Assembly: GCA_035252155.1 (NCBI GenBank)
Contig: DATFDL010000073.1
Location: 1-16,791 of the forward strand
DNA: 16,791 nucleotides
Direction of reading: 5' to 3'
Source: JAICLL01 sp035252155
GTDB taxonomy: Bacteria; Planctomycetota; Planctomycetia; Pirellulales; JAICIG01
A program made the translations under genes and the position numbers. This document shows, one piece after another, positions 7,636 through 14,428 of this stretch. The notes beneath the pieces are model-generated. The model searched no databases. It saw nothing but the letters and a program-made list of their open reading frames with translations, and was not told the DNA's origin. Numbering within the stretch: position 1 is the stretch's first letter; each line of letters opens with the position of its first letter.

Positions 7636-8786
7636 GAGTGTGGACTGCGGAGTGCGGAGTGCGGAGTATGGCGATCCGGCCGGTGGCTGGGGCAGCGCCT
7701 CGGCGATGCCCCGGTGCGCGCCTGCGGAGTGCGGTGTGCGGGGTGCGGTGTGGGATTCTGAACGGCCTTGCTACGCTGATGTTCCTCGCTCCGATTGCCG
7801 CGCATGCCGCTGATCTGGGCAATCTTGATCTCGCCAAGCAGCCGACGATCGAGCCGCCGAGCGCCGACCGAGTGCGCGAGCAAGCACTCTCTTGGTTGGC
7901 CGATCGCGATGCCGACGAATCGCTCCGCCAAGCGGCCGAAAAAATCTGGCAAGACGAGGGCGGCAGTGTCAGCGCGTTGGACCGGCTGGCGCAGACGTGC
8001 GCTCTGGCCGACGAACGAGCGAGCTCGCTGGTGTCGCTCTGCGCCAAGCCGCGCAGCAAGGGACCGCTGGCGCCGCAAGAATGGCTAAAGGCCGACGATC
8101 TTGCGCCGTTCGAGCGCGACAACCTGCGGCTCTATTATGGACAATGGCTGGCTCAGCAGCGCTGCTACGACGAAGCGCTGGCCCAGCTTGGCGGCCTGAA
8201 CGCCGGACAGGTGGTTGACCCCGCCTCGTTGTTGTTCTATCAAGGCGTCGTCTATCATCGCCTGTTGGACAAAGAACACGGATTGAAGGTCATCCACGAG
8301 CTATTGACCAACGTGGCCGGCGTGCCGCGGCGTTATCGCTCGGTGGCCGAGCTGATGCAAAGCGATCTGACGGCGCTCAAGGACGAATCGCTCGATCATA
8401 TCTCGCGGCAGATGGAAGACATTCGCCGCCGGCTGGGTCTGGGCCGGGCCGGCAAAAAGGTGCGCCAGGTCGAGGATGACGTCATTGCCGCCCTAGATAA
8501 GATGATTGAGGAAGCGGAGAAGCGGCAGCAACAACAGCAACAGTCGCAGAGCGCGCCCTCGGGTGGGGCGGCGCCGCGTCAGGCCCTGCCCGACAGCCGC
8601 ATCGCGCGGATGCAAGGCAAGGGCGAAGTCGACCGCCGCCGGCTCGGCAACACCTCGGGCTGGGGCGACCTGCCGCCCAAGCAGCGCGAAGAGGCCCTTC
8701 AGCAGATCGGCAAGGAGTTTCCTTCGCACTATCGCGATGCCATCGAGCAATACTTTCGCAAGCTGGCCGCCGAGAGCGAGGAATAA
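7632..8786 (+). CDS. Exported helical (TPR-like) protein with poly-Gln segment, third gene of the DUF4175-like operon
   Basis: 384 residues; the ATG at 7632 overlaps the previous stop (ATGA), suggesting translational coupling. The real export signal is probably LATLMFLAPIAAHA at about 46-59; an internal ATG at 7779 would start inside it. Residues 6-40 are encoded by heptamer arrays and a hairpin repeat and look like tolerated insertion. The mature part is helical: a helix-rich region 70-210 (LRLYYGQWLAQQRCYDEALAQLGGL looks TPR-like, read in two parts), QQQQQQSQSA at about 299-308, and a C-terminal motif WGDLPPKQREEALQQIGKEF followed by PSHYRDAIEQYFRKLA. That last motif, LPPK...FPxxYRxxIxxYFxxL, recurs in proteins from DUF4175/vWA-type envelope operons as I remember them. 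Role unknown, likely in a complex with the two upstream products. Confidence 0.7.
   Translation: MRVWTAECGVRSMAIRPVAGAAPRRCPGARLRSAVCGVRCGILNGLATLMFLAPIAAHAADLGNLDLAKQPTIEPPSADRVREQALSWLADRDADESLRQAAEKIWQDEGGSVSALDRLAQTCALADERASSLVSLCAKPRSKGPLAPQEWLKADDLAPFERDNLRLYYGQWLAQQRCYDEALAQLGGLNAGQVVDPASLLFYQGVVYHRLLDKEHGLKVIHELLTNVAGVPRRYRSVAELMQSDLTALKDESLDHISRQMEDIRRRLGLGRAGKKVRQVEDDVIAALDKMIEEAEKRQQQQQQSQSAPSGGAAPRQALPDSRIARMQGKGEVDRRRLGNTSGWGDLPPKQREEALQQIGKEFPSHYRDAIEQYFRKLAAESEE
7647..7667. repeat. Tandem heptamer array, GCGGAGT x3
   Basis: Three exact copies of GCGGAGT at 7647, 7654 and 7661, five codons after the start of the 7632 gene. A unit of 7 bp is not a multiple of 3, so the array reads through all three codon phases (TAECGVRS) rather than making a peptide repeat. 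Confidence 0.85.
7682..7713. repeat. Hairpin repeat, family B, copy 1
   Basis: A 32-bp sequence beginning GGTGGCTGGGGCAG and ending GATGCCCCG matches 14227-14258 at 29 of 32 bases. Its core GGGGCA...TGCCCC, with an inner CGCC/GGCG, forms an imperfect hairpin. It is flanked by heptamer arrays on both sides and lies in the n-region of the 7632 protein. Confidence 0.8.
7724..7751. repeat. Degenerate heptamer array, GCGGNGT x4
   Basis: Four contiguous 7-bp units GCGGAGT, GCGGTGT, GCGGGGT and GCGGTGT. They vary only at the fifth position and continue the motif of the array at 7647-7667, across the family B hairpin. Confidence 0.85.
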
Positions 8787-8794
8787 CGATCGCC

Positions 8795-9703
8795 ATGGCA
8801 AGAGCCAAAACAACCAGACGAAAGGCCAAACCTGGTCGCAGGCAATGCGGCGCGGTCGAGGTCTATCATCGAATGCTTGAGCGACACCCTGGATTTCGCG
8901 AGAGGCAGGTTGAAATTGAGCGATTTACCGCAACAAGCCTTCTCTTTGGCCAAGCAGCACGCTCTTCGATCACCACAATTTCGGTAGTCGTCAATGTGGT
9001 CTACGGTACTCGTCAACAAAATGTGTCCGACAAGCAGATCAAAAGCCAAATCGACGCACTGAACCGTGACTATGCGGCGTCGAACAAGGACAGATCCAAG
9101 GCGCCTGCATGTTGGTCGGCCCTCGTGGCAAACACGAATATTCGATTCGAGTTAGCCGACGTCACGCGGACTAAAACTGATGAAACCTCCTTTGGTACCG
9201 ACGACGGCGTAAAGTCAGTGCAAACCGGAGGAAAAGCGCCGACCGATCCGGATCGGTGCCTGAATTTTTGGGTCTGCAACTTGAGCGGCGGAATCCTCGG
9301 CTACGCGCAATTCCCAGGCGGACCGCCGGCGACCGACGGCGTCGTGATTCAGTGGACGGCTTTTGGGACGGTTGGCACCGCTACCGCACCGTTTAACGTT
9401 GGGCGGACCGCGGTTCACGAGGTCGGGCATTACTTCAACCTTCACCATATTTGGGGCGACACGAATGACTGCAGCGGCACCGACTATGTCGCAGACACTC
9501 CGAATGCCCAATTGCCGAATTACGGCCGACCTACGTTTCCTCACATCTCGTGTAACAACGGACCAAACGGTGATATGTTCATGAACTATATGGACTACGT
9601 TGACGACGCGGAGATGGTAATGTTCACGCATGGTCAAGCAGCGCGTATGGCCGCGGCATTAACCGGGCCGCGCAATAGTCTTATTGGGGCAGTGGCCCCT
9701 TAG
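8795..9703 (+). CDS. M43-type (cytophagalysin/pappalysin-like) zinc metalloprotease
   Basis: 302 residues, ATG at 8795, eight bases after the previous stop. The zinc site is HEVGHYFNLHH at 208-218: His208, His212 and His218 as ligands, Glu209 as general base, and the Asn at 215 that M43 enzymes carry where most metzincins have Gly. It is followed by IWGD, and NYMDY at 264-268 supplies the Met-turn. The N-terminal RRQCGAVEVYHRMLERHPGF (15-34) matches the conserved start of the cytophagalysin family. Cysteines at 18, 106, 155, 161, 226 and 253 could form disulphides. No signal peptide is visible: the protein starts MARAKTTRRKAKPGRR, so it is either exported by another route or acts inside the cell. 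Base composition is clearly lower in GC than in the genes on both sides, which suggests transfer. A short gene follows after 16 bp. Family assignment is strong; substrate unknown. Confidence 0.9.
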   Translation: MARAKTTRRKAKPGRRQCGAVEVYHRMLERHPGFRERQVEIERFTATSLLFGQAARSSITTISVVVNVVYGTRQQNVSDKQIKSQIDALNRDYAASNKDRSKAPACWSALVANTNIRFELADVTRTKTDETSFGTDDGVKSVQTGGKAPTDPDRCLNFWVCNLSGGILGYAQFPGGPPATDGVVIQWTAFGTVGTATAPFNVGRTAVHEVGHYFNLHHIWGDTNDCSGTDYVADTPNAQLPNYGRPTFPHISCNNGPNGDMFMNYMDYVDDAEMVMFTHGQAARMAAALTGPRNSLIGAVAP

Positions 9704-9719
9704 CTCTCAGAGGATACGA

Positions 9720-10040
9720 ATGGTTGCGACCATTAACCCAAACGCGATACCGGGGCGCTGGATTCACTCTCACGAAGAGGACACGGCGACCGAAATGATT
9801 TTCCGCCCGGCATCATTTGCGTTTCCCCCATCACGCGGTCGTCAGGGTTTCGAGTTCCGACCAGATCGTTCGTATATTGAACTGGCAATTGGGCCGACCG
9901 ACAAACAAGAGCAGTCCTTCGGTCAGTGGAGATTTGAGGAAAACAATTTCCTTGTTATGCAGAAAGGCGGCTCGTCGGGTGCGCACCGCGTATTACAGAT
10001 AAAGTCCGCCAGCCCCGAGCGACTCGCAATTCAAAAGTAG
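9720..10040 (+). CDS. Small beta-rich hypothetical protein paired with the M43 protease
   Basis: 106 residues; ATG at 9720 is preceded by AGAGGA at good spacing, favoured over an in-frame start at 9684 inside the protease gene. No signal peptide or membrane helix. Visible motifs: GRWIHSHEEDTATEMIFRP near the N-terminus, then FPPSRGRQGFEFRPDRSYIE, then GPTDKQEQSFGQWRFEEN, then short strand-like segments (FLVMQKG, HRVLQIKSA). Alternating polar and hydrophobic residues with repeated Trp suggest a small beta barrel, perhaps lipocalin-like. I believe I have seen similar hypothetical proteins elsewhere but know no function. Its position 16 bp downstream and its matching low GC say it entered together with the protease. 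A protease-inhibitor or self-protection role is possible by analogy with serralysin and its adjacent small beta-barrel inhibitor, but nothing in the sequence proves it. Confidence 0.7.
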   Translation: MVATINPNAIPGRWIHSHEEDTATEMIFRPASFAFPPSRGRQGFEFRPDRSYIELAIGPTDKQEQSFGQWRFEENNFLVMQKGGSSGAHRVLQIKSASPERLAIQK

Positions 10041-10143
10041 AAGGTGCCCTCACGGCCAGTCCTTAAGACAAAAGCCCTAATGTGGCTCGCAAATTGCTCT
10101 TGCCCTGCAACGCCGTATCATTCCAGCCCTAACCGCTTAAACC
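10041..10143. other. Short intergenic spacer, right border of the low-GC block
   Basis: 103 bp with no hairpin-plus-T-run terminator, no repeat and no strong Shine-Dalgarno before the next start. It marks where the lower GC of the metalloprotease pair gives way to the high GC of the following genes, and may contain the promoter of the gene at 10144. Confidence 0.4.
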
Positions 10144-11337
10144 ATGTGCGTTTCCGCTACGTCGCTGCTCGTTTTGCTTGCGGTGGCTGCCCCGCCCGAT
10201 TTTCAGGTGCAGACCAGCGACGGCGAACGCCACTATGGCCGCTTGACCGCGCTCTCGGCCGAGCGTGTGGCGATTGAAACGCAAACCGGGCCGCTTGAGA
10301 TGTCGTTCGACAGCATCGCCGACATCACGCCGCTGGCCAAGCCGGCCGTCCCCGCCGACAAGCCCGACGTGTGGGTCGAGCTGGTCGACGGTTCAGTCTT
10401 GGTTGGGCTGACATACGAGGTGAGCGACGGCCGGGCGAAGATCAAATTGCTCGATGGTGAGGTCGCGGAACTACCGACCCGAGCGCTGGCCGGCGTGCGA
10501 CTGATCGAGACCGCCGGCGACCTGGCCGCGCAATGGGCCGCGATCGCCGAGGCGGAGCGGACAGGCGATTTGATCGTTATTCGCGGCAAAACCGCGCTCG
10601 ACTACCAGGCCGGCGTGCTGGGCGACGTGACGGCCAACACTGTCGGTTTCAAACTCGACGACGAGTCGCTTTCGGTCAAACGCACCAAGGCGGCCGGACT
10701 GCTCTATTATCATCCGGCCGGCAAAAAGCTGGCACGTGGCTTCGCCCAACTGGTCGACGCCGTCGGCTCCCGGCTGGAAATCGCCGAGGCCCGGCTGGCG
10801 GGCGACCGGCTCAAGGTGAAAACTCCGGCGGGTTTCGAGCGGACTCTACCGCTCGATCACGTCGCGGCGGTGACGGGCAGGGTACAATATCTTAGTGACC
10901 TCGAGCCAGAGTCGGCTGTTTGGACGCCCTACGCCTTGGCGGCCGGGCAGCCCGGCTCGCTCGCCAGGCTCTTCCGCCCGCGCCGCAACGAAGCGGTCGA
11001 TGGCGGCGAGCTGAAACTGGACGGCGTCAGTTACGCCAAAGGACTTGCCATGTACAGCCGCAGCGAGTTGGTCTATCGGCTGCCCCCAGGCGAGTTCAAG
11101 CGGCTCAAGGCGCTGGCCGGCATCGACGACCGAGCAAGACCCGCCGGCGCGGTGCGGCTGGTCGTTCACGGCGACGATCGCAAGCTGCTCGAAACCGACG
11201 TTGCGGCAGACCAACCGCCGCTGCCAATCGACATCGATTTGAACGGCGTTCGGCGGCTGCGGATTTTGGTCGACTTCGGCCCACAAGCCGAGGCGATGGA
11301 CCTCTTCGACCTGTGCGACGCAAGGATCTTGCAATGA
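10144..11337 (+). CDS. Exported protein with C-terminal NPCBM domain
   Basis: 397 residues. ATG at 10144 is the only possible start because TAA lies in frame at 10138. A signal-like segment (SLLVLLAVAAPP, about 7-18) has no positive n-region. Residues about 20-120 form two short beta modules (DGERHYGRLTALSAERVAIE and VDGSVLVGLTYEV), and 121-245 repeat similar strand patterns. Residues about 247-397 match the NPCBM fold: YLSDLEPESAVWTPY at the start, KGLAMYSRSELVYRLP in the middle, ALAGIDD, and LRILVDFGPQAEAMDLFD near the end. NPCBM domains are carbohydrate-binding-like modules common in planctomycete exported proteins. Likely a periplasmic or surface glycan-binding protein, without a visible enzyme domain. 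Its stop overlaps the next start (ATGA), so it is translationally coupled to the active HtrA protease. Confidence 0.85.
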   Translation: MCVSATSLLVLLAVAAPPDFQVQTSDGERHYGRLTALSAERVAIETQTGPLEMSFDSIADITPLAKPAVPADKPDVWVELVDGSVLVGLTYEVSDGRAKIKLLDGEVAELPTRALAGVRLIETAGDLAAQWAAIAEAERTGDLIVIRGKTALDYQAGVLGDVTANTVGFKLDDESLSVKRTKAAGLLYYHPAGKKLARGFAQLVDAVGSRLEIAEARLAGDRLKVKTPAGFERTLPLDHVAAVTGRVQYLSDLEPESAVWTPYALAAGQPGSLARLFRPRRNEAVDGGELKLDGVSYAKGLAMYSRSELVYRLPPGEFKRLKALAGIDDRARPAGAVRLVVHGDDRKLLETDVAADQPPLPIDIDLNGVRRLRILVDFGPQAEAMDLFDLCDARILQ

Positions 11338-13097
11338 GAGCTGTGTTGGGTCTTCTCGCGCTGGGTTTGATCGGCGGTCGCGTCCAGGCCGCTGTCGACG
11401 ACGCCGTGCTGGCCGCCCAGGCCGAGCGCGTGGACGTCATCGCCAAGGCCCAAGAAGCCACGCTCGCCATCTTCATCGGCGGCGGACAAGGCGGCGGGTC
11501 GGGCGTGGTGATCTCGCCCGATGGCTACGCTCTAACCAATTTCCACGTGGTGGCCGGTGCCGGCGAAGCGGTGAAGTGCGGCATGGCGCACGGCGAGCTG
11601 TACGACGCCGTGGTCGTTGGAGTCGATCCGGTGGGCGACGTCGCCCTGATTCAGCTTTTCGGCCGCGACGATTTTCCTTGTGCCGTTCTTGGCGACAGCG
11701 ACGACGTTCGGGCCGGCGACTGGGTCTACGTGATCGGCAATCCGTTCTTGCTCGCCACCGATTTTCGTCCGACGGTGACTTACGGCATCGTGTCGGGCGT
11801 GCATCGCTATCAATATCCCGCCGGCACGCTGCTGGAGTACGCCGACTGCATTCAAACTGACGCCTCGATCAATCCTGGCAACTCGGGCGGACCGCTGTTC
11901 GACGCCGCCGGCCGATTGATCGGCATCAATGGCCGTGGTTCGTTCGAGAAGCGCGGCCGCGTGAACGTGGGAGTCGGCTATGCCATTTCGATCAATCAGA
12001 TCAAAAACTTCATGGGCTGTCTGCGAGGTGGACGGATTGTCGATCATGCCACGCTCGGCGCTCGCCTGGGCAGCCAGGAAGACGGCCGCGTGGTGGTGAC
12101 CGATATCCTCGACACCTCCGACGCCTATCGCCGCGGCCTGCGTTACGGCGACGAGGTGGTCGAGTTTGCCGGGCGGCCGGTGGGCACCGTCAACGCGTTC
12201 AAGAACATTCTGGGCACGTTCCCCAAGGGATGGCGGGTGCCGCTCACCTTCCAACGCAAGGGGCAAAGGCAGCATATCGAGGTGCGCCTGAGCGGCGTGC
12301 ACGGCGCGCAAGAGCTCGTCGACAAGATCACGGGCGGACCGCGGATCGAGCCGCCCGCGCCCAAGCCCAACCGCAAGCCTGGCGAGCCGAAGCTGCCCGA
12401 AAAGCCTCGCGACGGCCCGCCGCAACCGATGCCTCTGCCCGGCGCGCACGAGCATCGCGAGCCGCCGCCAGAGATCGTCAAGCAGCACTACGAAGCCCGC
12501 CGCGGTTACGCCAACTTCTATTACAACCGCCTCAACCGCGACCGGGTGTGGCAGGTGCTCTCGGGCCGGGGCGATTTCACGCCGCTCGTCGGCCCGTGGC
12601 TCATTCGCGGGCAGATCGGCAGCGGCGGCGAGGCCGAGTTTCGCCTCAGCGACGCCGCGGTCGGCTGCACCTTGCCCGGTGGTCAATTAAATCTGCCAAT
12701 CGATGACAGCCTTTCCAGCGCCGTCGATCCGCCGGGCAGCGGCGGCCTGTTGGCGGCCCTCTATCTCTGGCGGCGTTTTTTGGTGAAAGGACCCGATCAG
12801 TTCGGCAGCATGGACTATTACGGCGCCTTGCAAATCGCCGACCATGCCGGGCCAGTCGATCTGTTGGTGGGAGCGTTTGGCGGCGTCGAGTGCCGGTTCT
12901 TTGTCGATCCCGTCTCGGGACACCTGCCGTTGATCGAGCTGGTGCTGCGCGACGACGACGATCCTTGCGAGCTGCATTTCACCGACTATCGCGAGTTCGG
13001 CGGCCGCGACGTGCCCAGCCGCATGCTGGTGAAATACGGCGACAACCTCTACGGGGTGTTCTTGCTCGACGAGTTGAAGTGGGGAGGGGCGGAATGA
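11334..13097 (+). CDS. HtrA/Deg-family serine protease with PDZ and extra C-terminal domain (catalytically intact)
   Basis: 587 residues, starting at the ATG that overlaps the upstream stop; longer frames upstream lie inside the NPCBM gene. Signal peptide MRAVLGLLALGLIGGRVQAA. Trypsin-like domain about 40-235 with the full triad: His71 in TNFHVV, Asp102 in GDVALIQL, Ser184 in NPGNSGGPL. One PDZ domain at about 240-322 (VVVTDILDTSDAYRRGLRYG). A Pro-rich linker (336-380) leads to a separate domain at about 388-587 that begins GYANFYYNRLNRDRVWQ and includes CRFFVDPVSGHLPLIELVL and CELHFTDYREFGGRDVPSRM. This strand pattern recalls LolA-like lipoprotein-carrier folds, but that is inference. HtrA proteases degrade or sense misfolded envelope proteins; this one probably acts in the periplasm. 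The next gene starts at its stop (ATGA). Confidence 0.88.
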   Translation: MRAVLGLLALGLIGGRVQAAVDDAVLAAQAERVDVIAKAQEATLAIFIGGGQGGGSGVVISPDGYALTNFHVVAGAGEAVKCGMAHGELYDAVVVGVDPVGDVALIQLFGRDDFPCAVLGDSDDVRAGDWVYVIGNPFLLATDFRPTVTYGIVSGVHRYQYPAGTLLEYADCIQTDASINPGNSGGPLFDAAGRLIGINGRGSFEKRGRVNVGVGYAISINQIKNFMGCLRGGRIVDHATLGARLGSQEDGRVVVTDILDTSDAYRRGLRYGDEVVEFAGRPVGTVNAFKNILGTFPKGWRVPLTFQRKGQRQHIEVRLSGVHGAQELVDKITGGPRIEPPAPKPNRKPGEPKLPEKPRDGPPQPMPLPGAHEHREPPPEIVKQHYEARRGYANFYYNRLNRDRVWQVLSGRGDFTPLVGPWLIRGQIGSGGEAEFRLSDAAVGCTLPGGQLNLPIDDSLSSAVDPPGSGGLLAALYLWRRFLVKGPDQFGSMDYYGALQIADHAGPVDLLVGAFGGVECRFFVDPVSGHLPLIELVLRDDDDPCELHFTDYREFGGRDVPSRMLVKYGDNLYGVFLLDELKWGGAE

Positions 13098-14212
13098 GGG
13101 CGGAATGGCGTGCCTTCCGTTTTCTGCGCGTCGTAGAACGGAATTTATTCCGTTCCCTGCGCCGGCAAGCTGCGCCGGCGCGAACCGCTTCAAAACGGAA
13201 TAAATTCCGTTCCACGACGGCTGCCGCCGCTCTCTTGGTCTTTGCCGTCTGTGCCCCCGCCTTCGCCGCTTCGTTCTCCACCGTTATCCAGCAAACGCAG
13301 CCCAAGATCGTCAAGATTTATGGCGCGGGCGGGTTCCGCGGACTCGAAGCGTATCAAAGCGGTTTTTTGATCTCACCCGAAGGACATATCGTCACGGCCT
13401 GGAGCTACGTGCTCGATACGGAATACATCAGCGTCTCGCTCGACGATGGACGAAAGTTCGACGCCAAGCTGCTAGGCGCCGACCCGCGTCTGGAAGTCGC
13501 CGTGTTGAAGATCGAAGCGGCCGACTTGCCGCATTTCAATCTGGCCGAGCGCGGCGACGCCCGCACCGGCACGCGCGTGCTCGCCTTCAGCAACCTGTTT
13601 GGCGTGGCTACCGGCAACGAGCCGGTCAGCGTGCAGCATGGGGTGATTGCGGTCAAGGCGCCGCTGGTCGCGCGCCGCGGAACGTTCGAAACGCCCTATC
13701 ACGGCGTGGCCTACATTCTCGACGCCATGACCAACAACCCCGGAGCGCAGGGCGGCGCCTTGACTGATCGCCACGGCCGCCTGCTGGCGATGCTCGGTAA
13801 AGAGTTGCGCAACTCGCAGAGCAACACCTGGCTCAACTACGCGATACCGTTGGACGAACTGGCGCCGACGATCGAGGCTATTCGCTCGGGCAAGTTCGTG
13901 GCCAGCTCGGCCGGCGACGCCGATGTCCGGCCGCAGCATGCGCTGAGGGCCGAATTGCTCGGGCTGGTCCTAGTGCCCGACGTGCTCGACCGCACGCCGC
14001 CATTTATCGACCGCGTCGAACCAGGCTCGCCCGCGGCATTGGCGGGTTTGCAGCCCGACGATCTGGTGGTGTTCGTCAACAATGCTTTGGTGCCCTCCTG
14101 TCAAGCGTTGGCAGCGGAGATCGAGCGCATCGATCGGGCAGACAGTGTCAAGTTGACCGTGATGCGCGGCCAGCGGCTGATCGAAGTGGAATTAGCCGCG
14201 GAGGAAAAGTAA
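13094..14212 (+). CDS. HtrA-like pseudoprotease with PDZ domain
   Basis: 372 residues from the ATG overlapping the upstream stop, with GGAGGGG just before it. The signal core is AAAALLVFAVCAPAFA (43-58), after a 42-residue n-region of which residues 12-42 are encoded by a palindromic element. The trypsin-like fold is recognisable (SGFLISPEGHIVTAWSYV; DPRLEVAVLKI; NNPGAQGGALTD), but each catalytic position is changed: Ser104 where His is expected, Glu134 where Asp is expected, Gln219 where Ser is expected. A PDZ domain covers about 287-368 (FIDRVEPGSPAALAGLQPDDL). The reading frame and the rest of the fold are intact, so this is a maintained non-catalytic protein rather than a pseudogene. Likely a periplasmic partner, substrate adaptor or regulator of the active HtrA encoded just upstream. 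Followed by a 216-bp gap rich in repeats. Confidence 0.88.
   Translation: MRAEWRAFRFLRVVERNLFRSLRRQAAPARTASKRNKFRSTTAAAALLVFAVCAPAFAASFSTVIQQTQPKIVKIYGAGGFRGLEAYQSGFLISPEGHIVTAWSYVLDTEYISVSLDDGRKFDAKLLGADPRLEVAVLKIEAADLPHFNLAERGDARTGTRVLAFSNLFGVATGNEPVSVQHGVIAVKAPLVARRGTFETPYHGVAYILDAMTNNPGAQGGALTDRHGRLLAMLGKELRNSQSNTWLNYAIPLDELAPTIEAIRSGKFVASSAGDADVRPQHALRAELLGLVLVPDVLDRTPPFIDRVEPGSPAALAGLQPDDLVVFVNNALVPSCQALAAEIERIDRADSVKLTVMRGQRLIEVELAAEEK
13129..13219. repeat. Palindromic element C inside the 13094 gene
   Basis: A 91-bp element bounded by 26-bp inverted repeats (13129-13154 and 13194-13219) with a single mismatch. Each arm contains AACGGAAT...ATTCCGTT, itself palindromic. The 39-bp centre carries two GCGCCGGC blocks. 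It is read through in frame as residues 12-42 of the pseudoprotease, between its start codon and signal peptide. Confidence 0.9.
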
Positions 14213-14226
14213 AAGCAGCGGTGGCT

Positions 14227-14258
14227 GGTGGCTGGGGCAGAGCCTTAGCGATGCCCCG
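14227..14258. repeat. Hairpin repeat, family B, copy 2
   Basis: Matches 7682-7713 at 29 of 32 bases, with the same imperfect GGGGCA...TGCCCC stem. The GTGGCTG preceding it is partly duplicated here (GGTGGCTGGTGGCTGG). Intergenic in this copy. Confidence 0.85.
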
Positions 14259-14305
14259 AGGGAAACGAGAGAGATTTGGAAAGCGTATTGACCGTGTGAA
14301 TCTCC

Positions 14306-14391
14306 GTAGGGAGCGCACTCCTTGGCGTACCGCGAACTGCGGGTGGGCGCCGCGCCGCCTCCCGCGGAACGCCACGGAGGGCGTTCCCTAC
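14306..14391. repeat. Palindromic element, family A, copy 2 (complete)
   Basis: 86 bp with 28-bp terminal inverted repeats (14306-14333 and 14364-14391; 24 of 28 positions pair), starting GTAGGG and ending CCCTAC. It carries no transposase, so it resembles a miniature inverted-repeat or REP-like element. The related copy at 5804 keeps one good arm. Confidence 0.88.
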
Positions 14392-14428
14392 AGACCTCGA
14401 AGTTAAGTGGAAAATCGTCCTAAAACCA

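Larger units (their letters stand above)
14213..14428. other. Repeat-rich intergenic region between the two pseudoprotease genes
   Basis: 216 bp with no credible gene; it is the only sizeable gap in the 10144-16788 train. It contains one family B hairpin (14227-14258) and one complete family A palindrome (14306-14391), together over half of its length. A transcript crossing it would fold strongly, so it could act as a transcription attenuator or mRNA stabiliser within the operon, or simply be an insertion site. There is no clear Shine-Dalgarno before the start at 14429. Confidence 0.6.

Noticed and set aside
13094..14212. Interpretation of the second HtrA-like gene as a decayed pseudogene
   Set aside because: The full frame, signal peptide, PDZ domain and overlap-coupled start are intact, so point loss of the triad is better explained by a non-catalytic role.
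14221..14406. 61-codon plus-strand frame between the pseudoprotease genes
   Set aside because: It is made largely of the family B and family A repeats and gives an Arg-rich peptide with no plausible fold.
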